Source: Sphingobacteriaceae bacterium
GTDB taxonomy: Bacteria; Bacteroidota; Bacteroidia; Sphingobacteriales; Sphingobacteriaceae
NCBI GenBank assembly: GCA_947458775.1
Contig: CANGZX010000016.1
Span: 1-8,787 of the forward strand
Direction: 5' to 3'
Length of the DNA stretch: 8,787 nucleotides
Of the stretch, positions 1 to 5,965 are shown piece by piece. Numbering within the stretch: the first letter of the stretch is position 1; every line of letters begins with the position of its first letter. The position numbers were made by a program, and so were the translations under genes. The notes below the pieces were generated by a model. That model had not been told where the DNA came from, made no database searches, and worked only from the letters and a program-made list of their open reading frames with translations.

Positions 1-247
1 AATAGGCTGTAATAATAATTACGCCAGTACCCGGATAGTTGGCTTTAATTTCTTTGAGAATTTCACGGCCATCGGTGTCCTTTAATCGGAAATCACAAAG
101 CACCAAATCAAATGCCTTAGTACTTAATTTTTCAAATGCGCCAAGTCCTGAAGTAGCTGTTTCAACTTCAAATCCATTTCTGCTTAAAAAATTAAAAAGA
201 AGTTGCCCAATCGCAACCTCATCATCAATAACTAAGATTTGCTTCAT
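1..247 (-). CDS. Response regulator, N-terminal receiver domain (partial)
   Basis: Read from the complement, an ATG at 245-247 opens a frame that stays open to the window edge and gives 82 residues starting MKQILVIDDE. This is a CheY-like receiver domain: acidic pair D8/D9, phosphoacceptor D52 in the run CDFRLKDTDG, and conserved T80 after the hydrophobic strand VIII. Receivers accept a phosphoryl group from a sensor histidine kinase and switch an output domain. The output domain lies outside the window. The DFRLKDTDG and VIIITAY wording resembles Bacteroidota receivers of the sigma-54-dependent (NtrC/AtoC) class, but that class is an inference. The gene is separated by 93 bases from the crotonase gene upstream on the same strand, and an inverted repeat spans its start codon, so it probably has its own promoter. 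Confident as a receiver domain; subfamily uncertain. Confidence 0.88.
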   Translation of the reverse strand, partial: MKQILVIDDEVAIGQLLFNFLSRNGFEVETATSGLGAFEKLSTKAFDLVLCDFRLKDTDGREILKEIKANYPGTGVIIITAY

Positions 248-320
248 AAAATCTGTCTCAAAATGGCCTAGAATTTCTTCTACACGAGGTTTTGTGTTGA
301 GTTAAATATACAGATTTTAT
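246..320. repeat. 11-bp perfect inverted repeat around the response-regulator start and promoter
   Basis: ATAAAATCTGT at 246-256 and its exact reverse complement ACAGATTTTAT at 310-320 are separated by 53 bases. The first arm contains part of the regulator's start codon. The second touches a candidate -7 box on the minus strand (complement of 303-310). The arms are too far apart for a simple terminator. A paired operator or a chance match are both possible. Confidence 0.4.
303..310 (-). promoter_or_regulatory. Candidate -7 box for the response regulator
   Basis: On the minus strand this reads TATATTTA, seven of eight positions of the Bacteroidota -7 consensus TAnnTTTG. It would place a transcript start near 296 and a leader of about 50 bases. 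No clear TTG -33 element sits at the expected distance, so support is weak. Confidence 0.3.
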
Positions 321-340
321 CCTACTAGTTAATAAAACAC

Positions 341-1123
341 TTAGCGACCTTTGAATTGAGCAGGTCTTTTTTCTAGAAATGCCGACACGCCTTCTTTAAA
401 ATCGGCGGTATCGAAACAACGAGCAAATTGGTTAATTTCTTCTTCAAATCCGTTTACGCCATCGGTTAGAGAGGCATTTACAGCATTGATAGCTGCGCCT
501 ACGGCAATGGGGGCCCTACTTAAAATTTTGTTCATTTTTTCTTCAGCAGCTACCAACAGGTTTTCTGGAGCTACAACCTCATTCACCAAGCCAATTTCTA
601 AGGCTTTGGCAGCGGTTATCATATCGGCAGTTAAAATCATTTCCAAGGCTCGGCCTCTGCCTACCAATTGGGTAAGTCGTTGCGTACCACCATAGCCCGG
701 TATTAAACCCAAGGTTACTTCGGGTAGACCTAAACGGGCATTTTCTGATGCAATACGTATGTGGCAAGCCATGGCCAATTCCAAGCCACCACCTAAAGCA
801 AAGCCGTTTATAGCCGCAATAATGGGTTTATCGCTGTTGTGCATCCGATCAAATACTTTATGATGACCTTCTTGAGCAAAAATACGCCCTTCATCGGTAT
901 TTAAGTCGGCAAATTCACTAATATCTGCTCCGGCTACAAAAGCTTTTGGCCCGGCTCCGGTAAGTATAAAGCCACCCACCTCGGGATTGTTAAAGGCATC
1001 GCTTAGTGCAACATGCAACTCGGCCAAGGTTAATTTATTTAGGGCATTTAATTTGCTTTCGCGATTGATAGTAATGCGTAAAATGCGGTTATTTAGCGAT
1101 AATAGGATGTTTTCGTAATTCAT
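341..1123 (-). CDS. Enoyl-CoA hydratase/isomerase (crotonase) family protein
   Basis: A 260-residue crotonase-fold protein, the usual length for a single-domain enoyl-CoA hydratase. Family members bind acyl-CoA thioesters in the cytoplasm and most often hydrate trans-2-enoyl-CoA during beta-oxidation or related pathways. The first oxyanion-hole segment is AFVAGADISEF (61-71) and the second is the glycine-rich ALGGGLELAM (109-118). Both acidic residues used by true hydratases are present: E115 in GLELAM and E135 in LGLPEVTLG, matching the catalytic pair of rat mitochondrial crotonase. GYGGTQRL (143-150) and the C-terminal FLEKRPAQF are also typical. Hydratase activity is therefore more likely than a dehalogenase or naphthoate-synthase role, though substrate chain length cannot be read. 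It starts 9 bases after the stop of the B12-binding gene on the same strand, so the two are probably cotranscribed. Confidence 0.93.
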   Translation of the reverse strand: MNYENILLSLNNRILRITINRESKLNALNKLTLAELHVALSDAFNNPEVGGFILTGAGPKAFVAGADISEFADLNTDEGRIFAQEGHHKVFDRMHNSDKPIIAAINGFALGGGLELAMACHIRIASENARLGLPEVTLGLIPGYGGTQRLTQLVGRGRALEMILTADMITAAKALEIGLVNEVVAPENLLVAAEEKMNKILSRAPIAVGAAINAVNASLTDGVNGFEEEINQFARCFDTADFKEGVSAFLEKRPAQFKGR

Positions 1124-1132
1124 AAGTTGAAA

Positions 1133-1540
1133 TTAAAAAGAGCGATTTTTGGCTACCCAATTCGTAATATATAGGGCAATTTCCTGCGTGTTTGTGCCCG
1201 GAGCAAACAATTTACCTACGCCCATATTTTGTAGTTTTTCCGTATCGGCATCTGGTATAATGCCTCCGCCGGTGAGTAATACATCTGTTAGCCCTTTGGC
1301 CTTCATTAATTCTATAATTTTTGGAAAAACAGTAAGGTGTGCCCCCGACAAAATGGAAACACCAATGGCGTCTACATCTTCTTGCAGAGCCGTATTTACC
1401 ACCATTTCAGGTGTTTGACGCAAACCGGTATAAATTACTTCCATGCCTGCATCACGTAACGATGTAGCAATAATGCGGGCTCCTCTATCGTGGCCGTCTA
1501 AGCCCACTTTGGCCACTAATACACGAATTGGTCTTTTCAC
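1133..1540 (-). CDS. Small cobalamin (B12)-binding domain protein, methylmalonyl-CoA mutase C-terminal type
   Basis: From a GTG at 1538-1540 this encodes 135 residues beginning (V)[21 protein letters not shown], nearly the whole of a stand-alone B12-binding domain. The DxHxxG signature is DGHDRG, whose histidine displaces dimethylbenzimidazole as the lower cobalt ligand. The following SILSGAH and TGGGI segments line the nucleotide-tail pocket. Such domains form the small subunit of methylmalonyl-CoA mutase or related acyl-CoA mutases, which isomerise branched and linear acyl-CoAs. The radical-forming large subunit is not in the window. The frame could extend upstream to an ATG at 1601-1603, but that adds an atypical leader ([10 protein letters not shown]...). 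The GTG is preceded by an A-rich stretch, and a -7-like box lies between the two starts, so GTG is preferred. The crotonase gene follows 9 bases downstream, which suggests a shared acyl-CoA pathway. Confidence 0.88.
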   Translation of the reverse strand: MKRPIRVLVAKVGLDGHDRGARIIATSLRDAGMEVIYTGLRQTPEMVVNTALQEDVDAIGVSILSGAHLTVFPKIIELMKAKGLTDVLLTGGGIIPDADTEKLQNMGVGKLFAPGTNTQEIALYITNWVAKNRSF

Positions 1541-1559
1541 TATTTTTTGTTTTAAGTTG

Positions 1560-1567
1560 TAAAAATA
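1560..1567 (-). promoter_or_regulatory. Candidate -7 box for the B12-binding/crotonase pair
   Basis: On the minus strand this reads TATTTTTA, seven of eight positions of TAnnTTTG. It predicts transcript start near 1553, just upstream of the GTG at 1540 and downstream of the alternative ATG at 1603. A TTG lies about 23 bases further upstream. This supports the shorter protein but is only a motif match. Confidence 0.35.
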
Positions 1568-1626
1568 GCAAGAAAATCTCAATGCACTAGCAACTAGATA
1601 CATGGTGCAATGCGGGGTAATTTTAT

Positions 1627-1634
1627 TATTTTTG
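1627..1634 (+). promoter_or_regulatory. Candidate -7 box for glnS
   Basis: TATTTTTG matches TAnnTTTG at every fixed position and sits 33 bases before the glnS ATG, predicting a leader of roughly 27 bases that ends in the A-rich run AAAACAAAAGATAAATT. No convincing TTG appears at the -33 position. Confidence 0.45.
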
Positions 1635-1667
1635 TTGCCCTATCTAAATTAAAACAAAAGATAAATT

Positions 1668-3329
1668 ATGAGTGAAGAGCGGTCATTACATTTCTTGGAA
1701 GAAATTATTGAAGCAGATTTAAAAAAGGGCACCCACGACGGGCGGGTACTTACCCGTTTCCCCCCGGAGCCCAATGGCTATTTGCACATAGGCCATGCCA
1801 AATCTATTTGTTTAAATTTTGGTTTGGCTCAGCAATATGGTGGCAAAACCAATTTGCGTTTTGATGATACCAACCCGGTGACCGAGGAAACCGAATATGT
1901 AGAAAGTATAAAAAAAGATGTAAAGTGGTTGGGTTTTGATTGGGCTCAAGAATTGTATACATCCGATTATTTTGACCAGCTATATGCATTTGCTGTAACA
2001 CTGATTAAAAAAGATTTGGCTTATGTAGATGATAGCACTGCTGAAGAAATTGCCGCCGGTAAGGGAACTCCCACTGTGCCCGGCACCCCTTCGGTTTACC
2101 GCAGCCGTAGCATCGAAGAAAATCTTCAATTATTTGAAGAAATGAAAGCCGGAAAATATCCAGATGGTGCTAAAGTTTTACGTGCTAAAATTGATTTGGC
2201 TGCGCCCAATATGCACCTTCGCGATCCGTTGATGTACCGCATTAAACATGCTACGCATCACCGTACAGGCGATGCCTGGTGTATTTACCCGATGTACGAT
2301 TTTGCACACGGGCAAAGCGATGCCATTGAAAAAATTACCCACTCTATTTGCACCTTGGAGTTTATTCCGCACCGTGCATTATACGATTGGTTTATTGAAA
2401 AATTAGAAATCTTTCCAGCAAAACAATATGAGTTTGCCCGATTGAATATCGATTATGCTGTAATGAGCAAACGCAAATTACTGCAGTTGGTAAACGAAAA
2501 ATTTGTAAACGGTTGGGATGATCCTCGGATGTTGACCATTAGTGGTTTACGCCGTCGTGGGTACACCCCTGCCAGTATTCGTAATTTTTGCGATAAAATT
2601 GGCGTAGCCAAGCGTGAAAATTTGATAGAAATGAGTTTGTTGGAATTTTGCATTCGCGAAGATTTAAACAAAACGGCGTGGCGACGGATGGCGGTGCTCG
2701 ATCCCATTAAATTGGTAATCACCAATTATCCCGATGGCCAAGAAGAACTTCTCCACGGAGAAAATAATCCGGAAGTTGAGGGTGGCGATGGATCAAGAAG
2801 TATTCCGTTTAGCAAAGAGTTGTGGATTGAGCGTGAAGATTTTAAAGAAGAAGCCGAGAAGAAATATTTCCGCTTGGCCCCAGGTTTGAGCGTACGCTTA
2901 AAAAACGCATACATTGTAACCTGCACCGGTTTTAAAACCGATGATTTTGGTAATGTAACTGAAGTACATTGCGAATATATTCCGGAATCTAAATCGGGTA
3001 ACGATACCAGTGGCTTACATGTAAAAGGAACCATTCATTGGGTAAGCGTAGCCCATGCTAAAACTGCCGAAGTGCGCTTATACGATCGCTTGTTCCAAGC
3101 AGAAGATCCATCGAACGAAGACGGCGATTTTAAAGAGTATATCAACCCAAATAGTCTGCAAGTACTTTCTAAGGCTTATATAGAACCCGATTTAGCTACC
3201 GCCGAATTGGGACGTGGATATCAATTTATTCGCAAAGGATATTTTACCCTCGATACCGATACCACTGCCGAGAATTTAGTATTTAACAGAACAGTTACCC
3301 TAAAAGATAATTGGGCTAAAAAAGCCTAA
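1668..3329 (+). CDS. glnS: Glutaminyl-tRNA synthetase
   Basis: This cytoplasmic class I enzyme of 553 residues charges tRNA-Gln with glutamine using ATP. Its length is almost that of E. coli GlnRS and many blocks match it by eye. The HIGH motif lies at 40-43 within [15 protein letters not shown]. The RFDDTNP block is at 63-69. The stretch [15 protein letters not shown] (204-218) corresponds to the E. coli [15 protein letters not shown] segment. The KMSKS equivalent is VMSKR at 264-268. [13 protein letters not shown] follows, and the C-terminal third is the two-barrel anticodon-binding region. GlnRS rather than GluRS is indicated by the [11 protein letters not shown] wording and the beta-barrel anticodon domain. 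Its presence implies direct glutaminylation in this organism, although an amidotransferase route elsewhere cannot be excluded. The ATG follows an A-rich leader, and a thioesterase gene begins 7 bases after the stop. Confidence 0.98.
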   Translation: MSEERSLHFLEEIIEADLKKGTHDGRVLTRFPPEPNGYLHIGHAKSICLNFGLAQQYGGKTNLRFDDTNPVTEETEYVESIKKDVKWLGFDWAQELYTSDYFDQLYAFAVTLIKKDLAYVDDSTAEEIAAGKGTPTVPGTPSVYRSRSIEENLQLFEEMKAGKYPDGAKVLRAKIDLAAPNMHLRDPLMYRIKHATHHRTGDAWCIYPMYDFAHGQSDAIEKITHSICTLEFIPHRALYDWFIEKLEIFPAKQYEFARLNIDYAVMSKRKLLQLVNEKFVNGWDDPRMLTISGLRRRGYTPASIRNFCDKIGVAKRENLIEMSLLEFCIREDLNKTAWRRMAVLDPIKLVITNYPDGQEELLHGENNPEVEGGDGSRSIPFSKELWIEREDFKEEAEKKYFRLAPGLSVRLKNAYIVTCTGFKTDDFGNVTEVHCEYIPESKSGNDTSGLHVKGTIHWVSVAHAKTAEVRLYDRLFQAEDPSNEDGDFKEYINPNSLQVLSKAYIEPDLATAELGRGYQFIRKGYFTLDTDTTAENLVFNRTVTLKDNWAKKA

Positions 3330-3336
3330 GCTACTT

Positions 3337-3774
3337 ATGGAAAACAAACGCTTGGCTTGGTTGCAGGCACACATTGGCAAATCTACAAAGAATAGCCCAT
3401 CGCCTTTTGCACATTGGCTAGATGGTGTGTTAGAGCAGGCCGAATTGGGTGAGGTTGCTGTTCGTTTTGCCGTTCGGCCCGATATGACCAATCCGTTTGG
3501 TATGTTGCATGGCGGCGTTATTTCTGGAATGTTAGACGATGTAATCGGCACTGCCGTTGCCAGTCTAAATAAAGAACAAGCTTTTGTATCGCTTAACTTG
3601 GTAGTTGATTTTATTAATGCCGCCAAGGTAAGCGACGAAGTGGTGGCAAAAGCCAAAGTAATTCGCAATGGCCGAACAGTCGTATATGTGCAAGCAGAAC
3701 TCATCCATCATTCCGATAAAATTTTAGCCAAGGCCACTAGTAATTTAGTGGCCGTACCCAGCAAAATTAGGTAG
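3337..3774 (+). CDS. PaaI-like hotdog-fold thioesterase
   Basis: A 145-residue single hotdog-domain protein of the PaaI/YbgC-like acyl-CoA thioesterase superfamily, expected to hydrolyse an acyl- or aryl-CoA thioester in the cytoplasm as an oligomer. The family signature is clear: N52, G55 and H58-G59-G60 in NPFGMLHGGVISGMLDD. D67 lies nine residues after the histidine, as the catalytic acid does in E. coli PaaI. The later strands (FVSLNLVVDFINAA, VVAKAKVIRNGRTVVYVQAEL) are typical of the fold, and the length is normal. The substrate cannot be named; phenylacetyl-CoA-type, medium-chain acyl-CoA and housekeeping clean-up roles are all possible. It starts 7 bases after glnS and is probably read from the same transcript, with no obvious functional link to it. 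Confidence 0.9.
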   Translation: MENKRLAWLQAHIGKSTKNSPSPFAHWLDGVLEQAELGEVAVRFAVRPDMTNPFGMLHGGVISGMLDDVIGTAVASLNKEQAFVSLNLVVDFINAAKVSDEVVAKAKVIRNGRTVVYVQAELIHHSDKILAKATSNLVAVPSKIR

Positions 3775-3816
3775 TTTTACGCATCAAATTAAGTTAATCA
3801 AGGTGCCGCTAGTTTT

Positions 3817-3839
3817 GTGCAAATTTTCGAAAATTGCAC
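3817..3839 (+). repeat. Near-perfect inverted repeat after the thioesterase gene
   Basis: GTGCAA at 3817-3822 and TTGCAC at 3834-3839 flank the self-complementary core TTTTCGAAAA (3824-3833), with one unpaired A at 3823. As RNA it could be a weak terminator for the glnS-thioesterase transcript, since only TTTA follows. It also ends just before the -33 region of the next promoter candidate, so it could be an operator. The sequence does not decide between these. Confidence 0.45.
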
Positions 3840-3869
3840 TTTAGACCTAATTTTTTATACGTATCTTTG
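3840..3869 (+). promoter_or_regulatory. Candidate promoter of the intergenic transcript
   Basis: TATCTTTG at 3862-3869 matches TAnnTTTG exactly. A TTTA at 3840-3843 stands 18 bases upstream, close to the TTTG -33 element. Transcription would start near 3876 and run through the structured region ending at the T-run at 4065. This is among the best promoter matches in the window, and no conventional same-strand gene follows it here. Confidence 0.5.
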
Positions 3870-3875
3870 TATATC

Positions 3876-4079
3876 AATATCTACGAATAGACATGCCACT
3901 TGTAGACATCAAAATATTGCATCAGCTATTTTGGTGATTTTAAACTGCGACTTAATTTAATAAACGAACAAAAAATGGATTTAATGCATCACAATTGCGT
4001 GGGTGTAGTCCGTTGTTCGTGGGTAGTCGCAGTACCTATTTCACTCGGGCTACTTGCCCACGCATTTTTTTTGTTTTTT
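3876..4079 (+). ncRNA. Putative structured small transcript or orphan attenuator-type leader
   Basis: This stretch between the thioesterase stop and the convergent SET gene has the parts of a discrete transcript: a promoter match ending at 3869, two strong hairpins, and a U-tract. The first hairpin pairs 3907-3916 with 3927-3936 (10 bp, one G-U, 10-base loop). The second is the long hairpin 3996-4064. Between them an A-rich stretch leads into an ATG at 3975. I do not recognise a known RNA family: it lacks the SRP RNA tip, tmRNA tag features or a riboswitch core I can name. It could be an sRNA, or a leader that once served or still serves a downstream gene. The start at 3876 is inferred from the promoter, and the end from the T-run. 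Confidence 0.45.
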
Positions 4080-4157
4080 AGGGCTCTATTCCCATTCTTT
4101 TTCTATCGATGTTTTCCAAAAGCAAGGATGAATGAAATAACTGTACTTTACTTTTAG
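3975..4157 (+). CDS. Short valine-rich reading frame, possible leader peptide
   Basis: An ATG preceded by an A-rich stretch opens a 60-codon frame. Its first part reads MDLMHHNCVGVVRCSWVVAV, followed by PISLGLLAHAFFLFF. Six of the first 20 residues are valine, in two groups (VGVV at 9-12, VVAV at 17-20). These codons coincide with the two alternative 5' arms of the downstream hairpin, an arrangement resembling amino-acid-responsive leader peptides. Against this, there is no in-frame stop before the T-run at 4065, so a terminated transcript would lack a stop codon. The valines may simply follow from the GT-rich arms. The last 24 codons overlap the SET gene in antisense and look meaningless. 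Treat it as a candidate only. Confidence 0.3.
   Translation: MDLMHHNCVGVVRCSWVVAVPISLGLLAHAFFLFFRALFPFFFYRCFPKARMNEITVLYF
3996..4079 (+). terminator. Long two-part hairpin followed by a T-run (terminator or attenuator)
   Basis: TGCGTGGG (3996-4003) pairs perfectly with CCCACGCA (4057-4064). After a small internal loop, GTAGTCCG (4005-4012) pairs with CGGGCTAC (4046-4053) with one G-U. Inside is a further 6-bp hairpin, 4020-4025 with 4033-4038. T8 follows at 4065-4072, then G and T6. This is a strong intrinsic terminator shape on the plus strand. A second 5' arm, CGTGGG at 4018-4023, can compete for the same 3' arm. Confidence 0.65.
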
Positions 4158-4565
4158 TAGGCTCGGCAAAGATTCAAAATTTTTAATCAATTTCCGGCAA
4201 TTATCATTTTTACATGCACAGGCCATTGTCCAATAAGGGTCTAATTCTGTTGATGAATAATCTAACAGCAACTCGGTATTTGGTTCTAATGGCTTAGCTG
4301 CAACTAATTCTAAATACTGGTTAATAAATACGTTGGGTTTGCAGGAGTGGTTTACGAGTAGCACGGGGCTTCCCTTCAGTGGAATAAGCCATTCGTTGGG
4401 GCCAATGCCAATCCAATTGGGTCCTTCTTTTGCAAATTTTGGGGTATAATCATGAAAAACATGATCGCCTTTTAGGCTAAGAATACACTCTTCATAAGCT
4501 AGAGGGCGCTTACAAAATAAGCCCATGCCCGATATGGCAGAGGGAGCAGTATATAAAATGTTCAT
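4086..4565 (-). CDS. Small SET-domain protein, probable protein-lysine methyltransferase
   Basis: From the ATG at 4563-4565 the protein has 159 residues. A GTG at 4601 would add 12 (MAFYIKHVNKLP); the ATG is preferred because the SET fold starts right after it. GMGLFCKRPLAYEECI resembles the SET N-terminal GxG segment. NHSCKPN (72-78) is the signature that helps form the S-adenosylmethionine pocket and pseudoknot. LLLDYS carries the conserved tyrosine (Y103). Three cysteines follow in a C-x-C-x4-C post-SET pattern (116, 118, 123). With the cysteine in NHSC (75) they could bind one zinc ion, as in SUV39/DIM-5-type enzymes. Family members methylate lysine side chains; the target here is unknown and could be a ribosomal or DNA-binding protein. 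It follows pepT by 66 bases and is probably cotranscribed. Its stop lies 7 bases from the T-run of the opposing transcript. Confidence 0.85.
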   Translation of the reverse strand: MNILYTAPSAISGMGLFCKRPLAYEECILSLKGDHVFHDYTPKFAKEGPNWIGIGPNEWLIPLKGSPVLLVNHSCKPNVFINQYLELVAAKPLEPNTELLLDYSSTELDPYWTMACACKNDNCRKLIKNFESLPSLLKVKYSYFIHPCFWKTSIEKEWE

Positions 4566-4631
4566 GGGCAATTTGTTTACATGCTTGATGTAAAACGCCA
4601 CCCATTGGAAGATATTTTATTGGGTAAAAAA

Positions 4632-5885
4632 TTAAGATTTTTCTTCCCACAGTACAGCCAAATGCACCAAGGTTTCTACGGCTTTGTGCATATCTTGTAC
4701 CGATACCCATTCCAATTTGCTATGAAAAGCATGTTCTCCTGCGAAAATATTTGGGCAAGGCAAGCCCATAAATGATAGCCGAGAACCATCGGTACCTCCA
4801 CGTATACTTTGTAATTTTGGGCTAATTCCTGCTCTGCGGATGGCTTCTAAGCCAAGCTCGGTTAATTTAGGGTGCTGGTCCAATACCTGCTTCATGTTGC
4901 GGTATTGCTCTGTTGTTTTTAAGTTATACGTGGCATTCGGGTAGGCTTTTAATACTTCTTCGGTTAGTTTACGGAGATAATTTGCATGCGCTACCAAACC
5001 TTCATCTGTAAAATCACGTAAAATAAGTTCAATTATGGTTTCTTCTACACTTCCTTTTATTGCTACCGGATGAATGAAGCCTTGTTTGCCTTCGGTACTT
5101 TCTGGGCTACTTTCGTTTTTGGGTAATGCTGCAATTAGTTCTGCGGCTATTTTGAGGGCACTCTCCATCTTGCCTTTTGCAAAGCCCGGGTGCGAAGCCA
5201 CGCCGGCAATACGGATTACGGCACCATCGGCAGAAAAGGTTTCATTTTCTAAAGATCCCAAAGTTTCGCCATCTACGGTATAGGCTACTTCTGCACCTAG
5301 CTTTTGTAAATCCACTTTGTTTACACCTCTGCCAATTTCTTCATCGGGGGTAAACAGCAGCTTAATGGTCCCGTGCTTAATTTCCGGGTTATTTAGCAGA
5401 AAATGAACACAATCCATAATTTCTGCAAGTCCAGCTTTGTTATCGGCACCTAACAAAGTGGTACCACTAGCCGTAATAATATCGTTGCCCAATTGCTCCT
5501 TTAAATCCGGGTGTTCCGCTAGTCGTAGCACTTGTTTCGGATCATCGGGTAGTACTAAATCTTGGCCCTGGTAATTTTTATGGATAATGGGCTTTACGCC
5601 CGCACCGCTACAATCCGGTGAAGTGTCCATATGCGAACAATAACAAAGCACCGGCACTTGCTTGCTGGTATTGCTTGGCAAGGTGGCGTATACATAACCA
5701 TGCTCGTCTACATGTGCATCAACAATACCCATGGCTAGTAATTCTTCAACCAATACCTTCCCTAAATCTTTTTGTTTCTCTGTAGATGGGCAGCTAGAAG
5801 AATAGGGGTCTGATTGTGTATCGATAGTTACATAGCGTAAAAATCGAGTATGGGCTGTAAAAGAATAGGAGCTAAGTGCCTGCAT
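4632..5885 (-). CDS. pepT: Peptidase T (tripeptide aminopeptidase)
   Basis: A 417-residue M20B metallopeptidase, close to the roughly 408 residues of E. coli PepT. It removes the N-terminal residue from tripeptides in the cytoplasm using two zinc ions. The metal site is complete: H85 and D87 in SHMDTSPD, bridging D148 in LLGADNKAG, catalytic E182 with E183 in TPDEEIGRG, D205 in TVDGETLG, and H388 in AFHSKLEW. The lid/dimerisation domain lies between about residues 215 and 335. IRGGTDGSRLSFMGLPCPN (361-379) is characteristic of PepT. The N terminus (SYSFTAHTRFLRYVTIDTQSDP) aligns with the usual family start, so the ATG at 5883-5885 is well supported. It is divergent from the secreted aminopeptidase gene and upstream of the SET gene, which fits a peptide-utilisation locus. 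Confidence 0.97.
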   Translation of the reverse strand: MQALSSYSFTAHTRFLRYVTIDTQSDPYSSSCPSTEKQKDLGKVLVEELLAMGIVDAHVDEHGYVYATLPSNTSKQVPVLCYCSHMDTSPDCSGAGVKPIIHKNYQGQDLVLPDDPKQVLRLAEHPDLKEQLGNDIITASGTTLLGADNKAGLAEIMDCVHFLLNNPEIKHGTIKLLFTPDEEIGRGVNKVDLQKLGAEVAYTVDGETLGSLENETFSADGAVIRIAGVASHPGFAKGKMESALKIAAELIAALPKNESSPESTEGKQGFIHPVAIKGSVEETIIELILRDFTDEGLVAHANYLRKLTEEVLKAYPNATYNLKTTEQYRNMKQVLDQHPKLTELGLEAIRRAGISPKLQSIRGGTDGSRLSFMGLPCPNIFAGEHAFHSKLEWVSVQDMHKAVETLVHLAVLWEEKS

Positions 5886-5906
5886 GAAATACGTGTATAT
5901 GGTGTT

Positions 5907-5914
5907 TAAATATA
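5907..5914 (-). promoter_or_regulatory. Candidate -7 box for pepT
   Basis: On the minus strand this reads TATATTTA, seven of eight positions of TAnnTTTG. It lies 21 bases before the pepT ATG and predicts a leader of about 15 bases. The -33 region falls within the 5921-5940 inverted repeat and lacks a well-spaced TTG. Weak support. Confidence 0.35.
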
Positions 5915-5920
5915 GCCTCT

Positions 5921-5940
5921 TTCAACTTATTTTAGTTGAA
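5921..5940. repeat. 7-bp inverted repeat in the pepT/M1 divergent region
   Basis: TTCAACT (5921-5927) and AGTTGAA (5934-5940) are separated by TATTTT. The repeat sits where the -33 region of the pepT promoter candidate should be. Its right arm contains the TTG that could serve as -33 element for the opposite gene. It could be an operator, but short AT-rich repeats also arise by chance. Confidence 0.4.
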
Positions 5941-5965
5941 TTCTTAATAAAGAATCTTATTTTTA
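5936..5965 (+). promoter_or_regulatory. Candidate promoter of the M1 aminopeptidase gene
   Basis: TTG at 5936-5938 and TATTTTTA at 5958-5965 are separated by 19 bases, the spacing expected for Bacteroidota promoters. The -7 box differs from TAnnTTTG only in its last base. The transcript would start near 5972 and leave a leader of about 19 bases. The -7 box lies across the centre of the 15-bp inverted repeat. Confidence 0.4.

Noticed and set aside
39..305. An 88-codon plus-strand frame at the left edge
   Set aside because: It lies opposite the receiver domain, which has all key residues. The plus-strand product is serine-rich and domainless.
2453..3034. Two open frames of 90 and 102 codons on the minus strand inside glnS
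   Set aside because: They lie antisense within a complete GlnRS with intact motifs, and neither has family features or a plausible start region.
3300..3704. A 134-codon open frame on the minus strand opposite the thioesterase gene
   Set aside because: It is fully antisense to a well-supported gene, has no recognisable domain, and is rich in Ser/Thr/Pro as expected from a shadow frame.
3876..4079. 6S RNA, tmRNA or SRP RNA as identity of the structured transcript
   Set aside because: I could not find a 6S-like closing stem with central bubble, an Ala-tRNA-like end with tag frame, or the conserved SRP tip. The identity is left open.
4566..4601. Extended SET protein starting at the GTG at 4599-4601
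   Set aside because: The extra 12 residues match nothing in the fold, and the ATG at 4563-4565 lies immediately before the SET N-terminal strand. The longer form remains possible.
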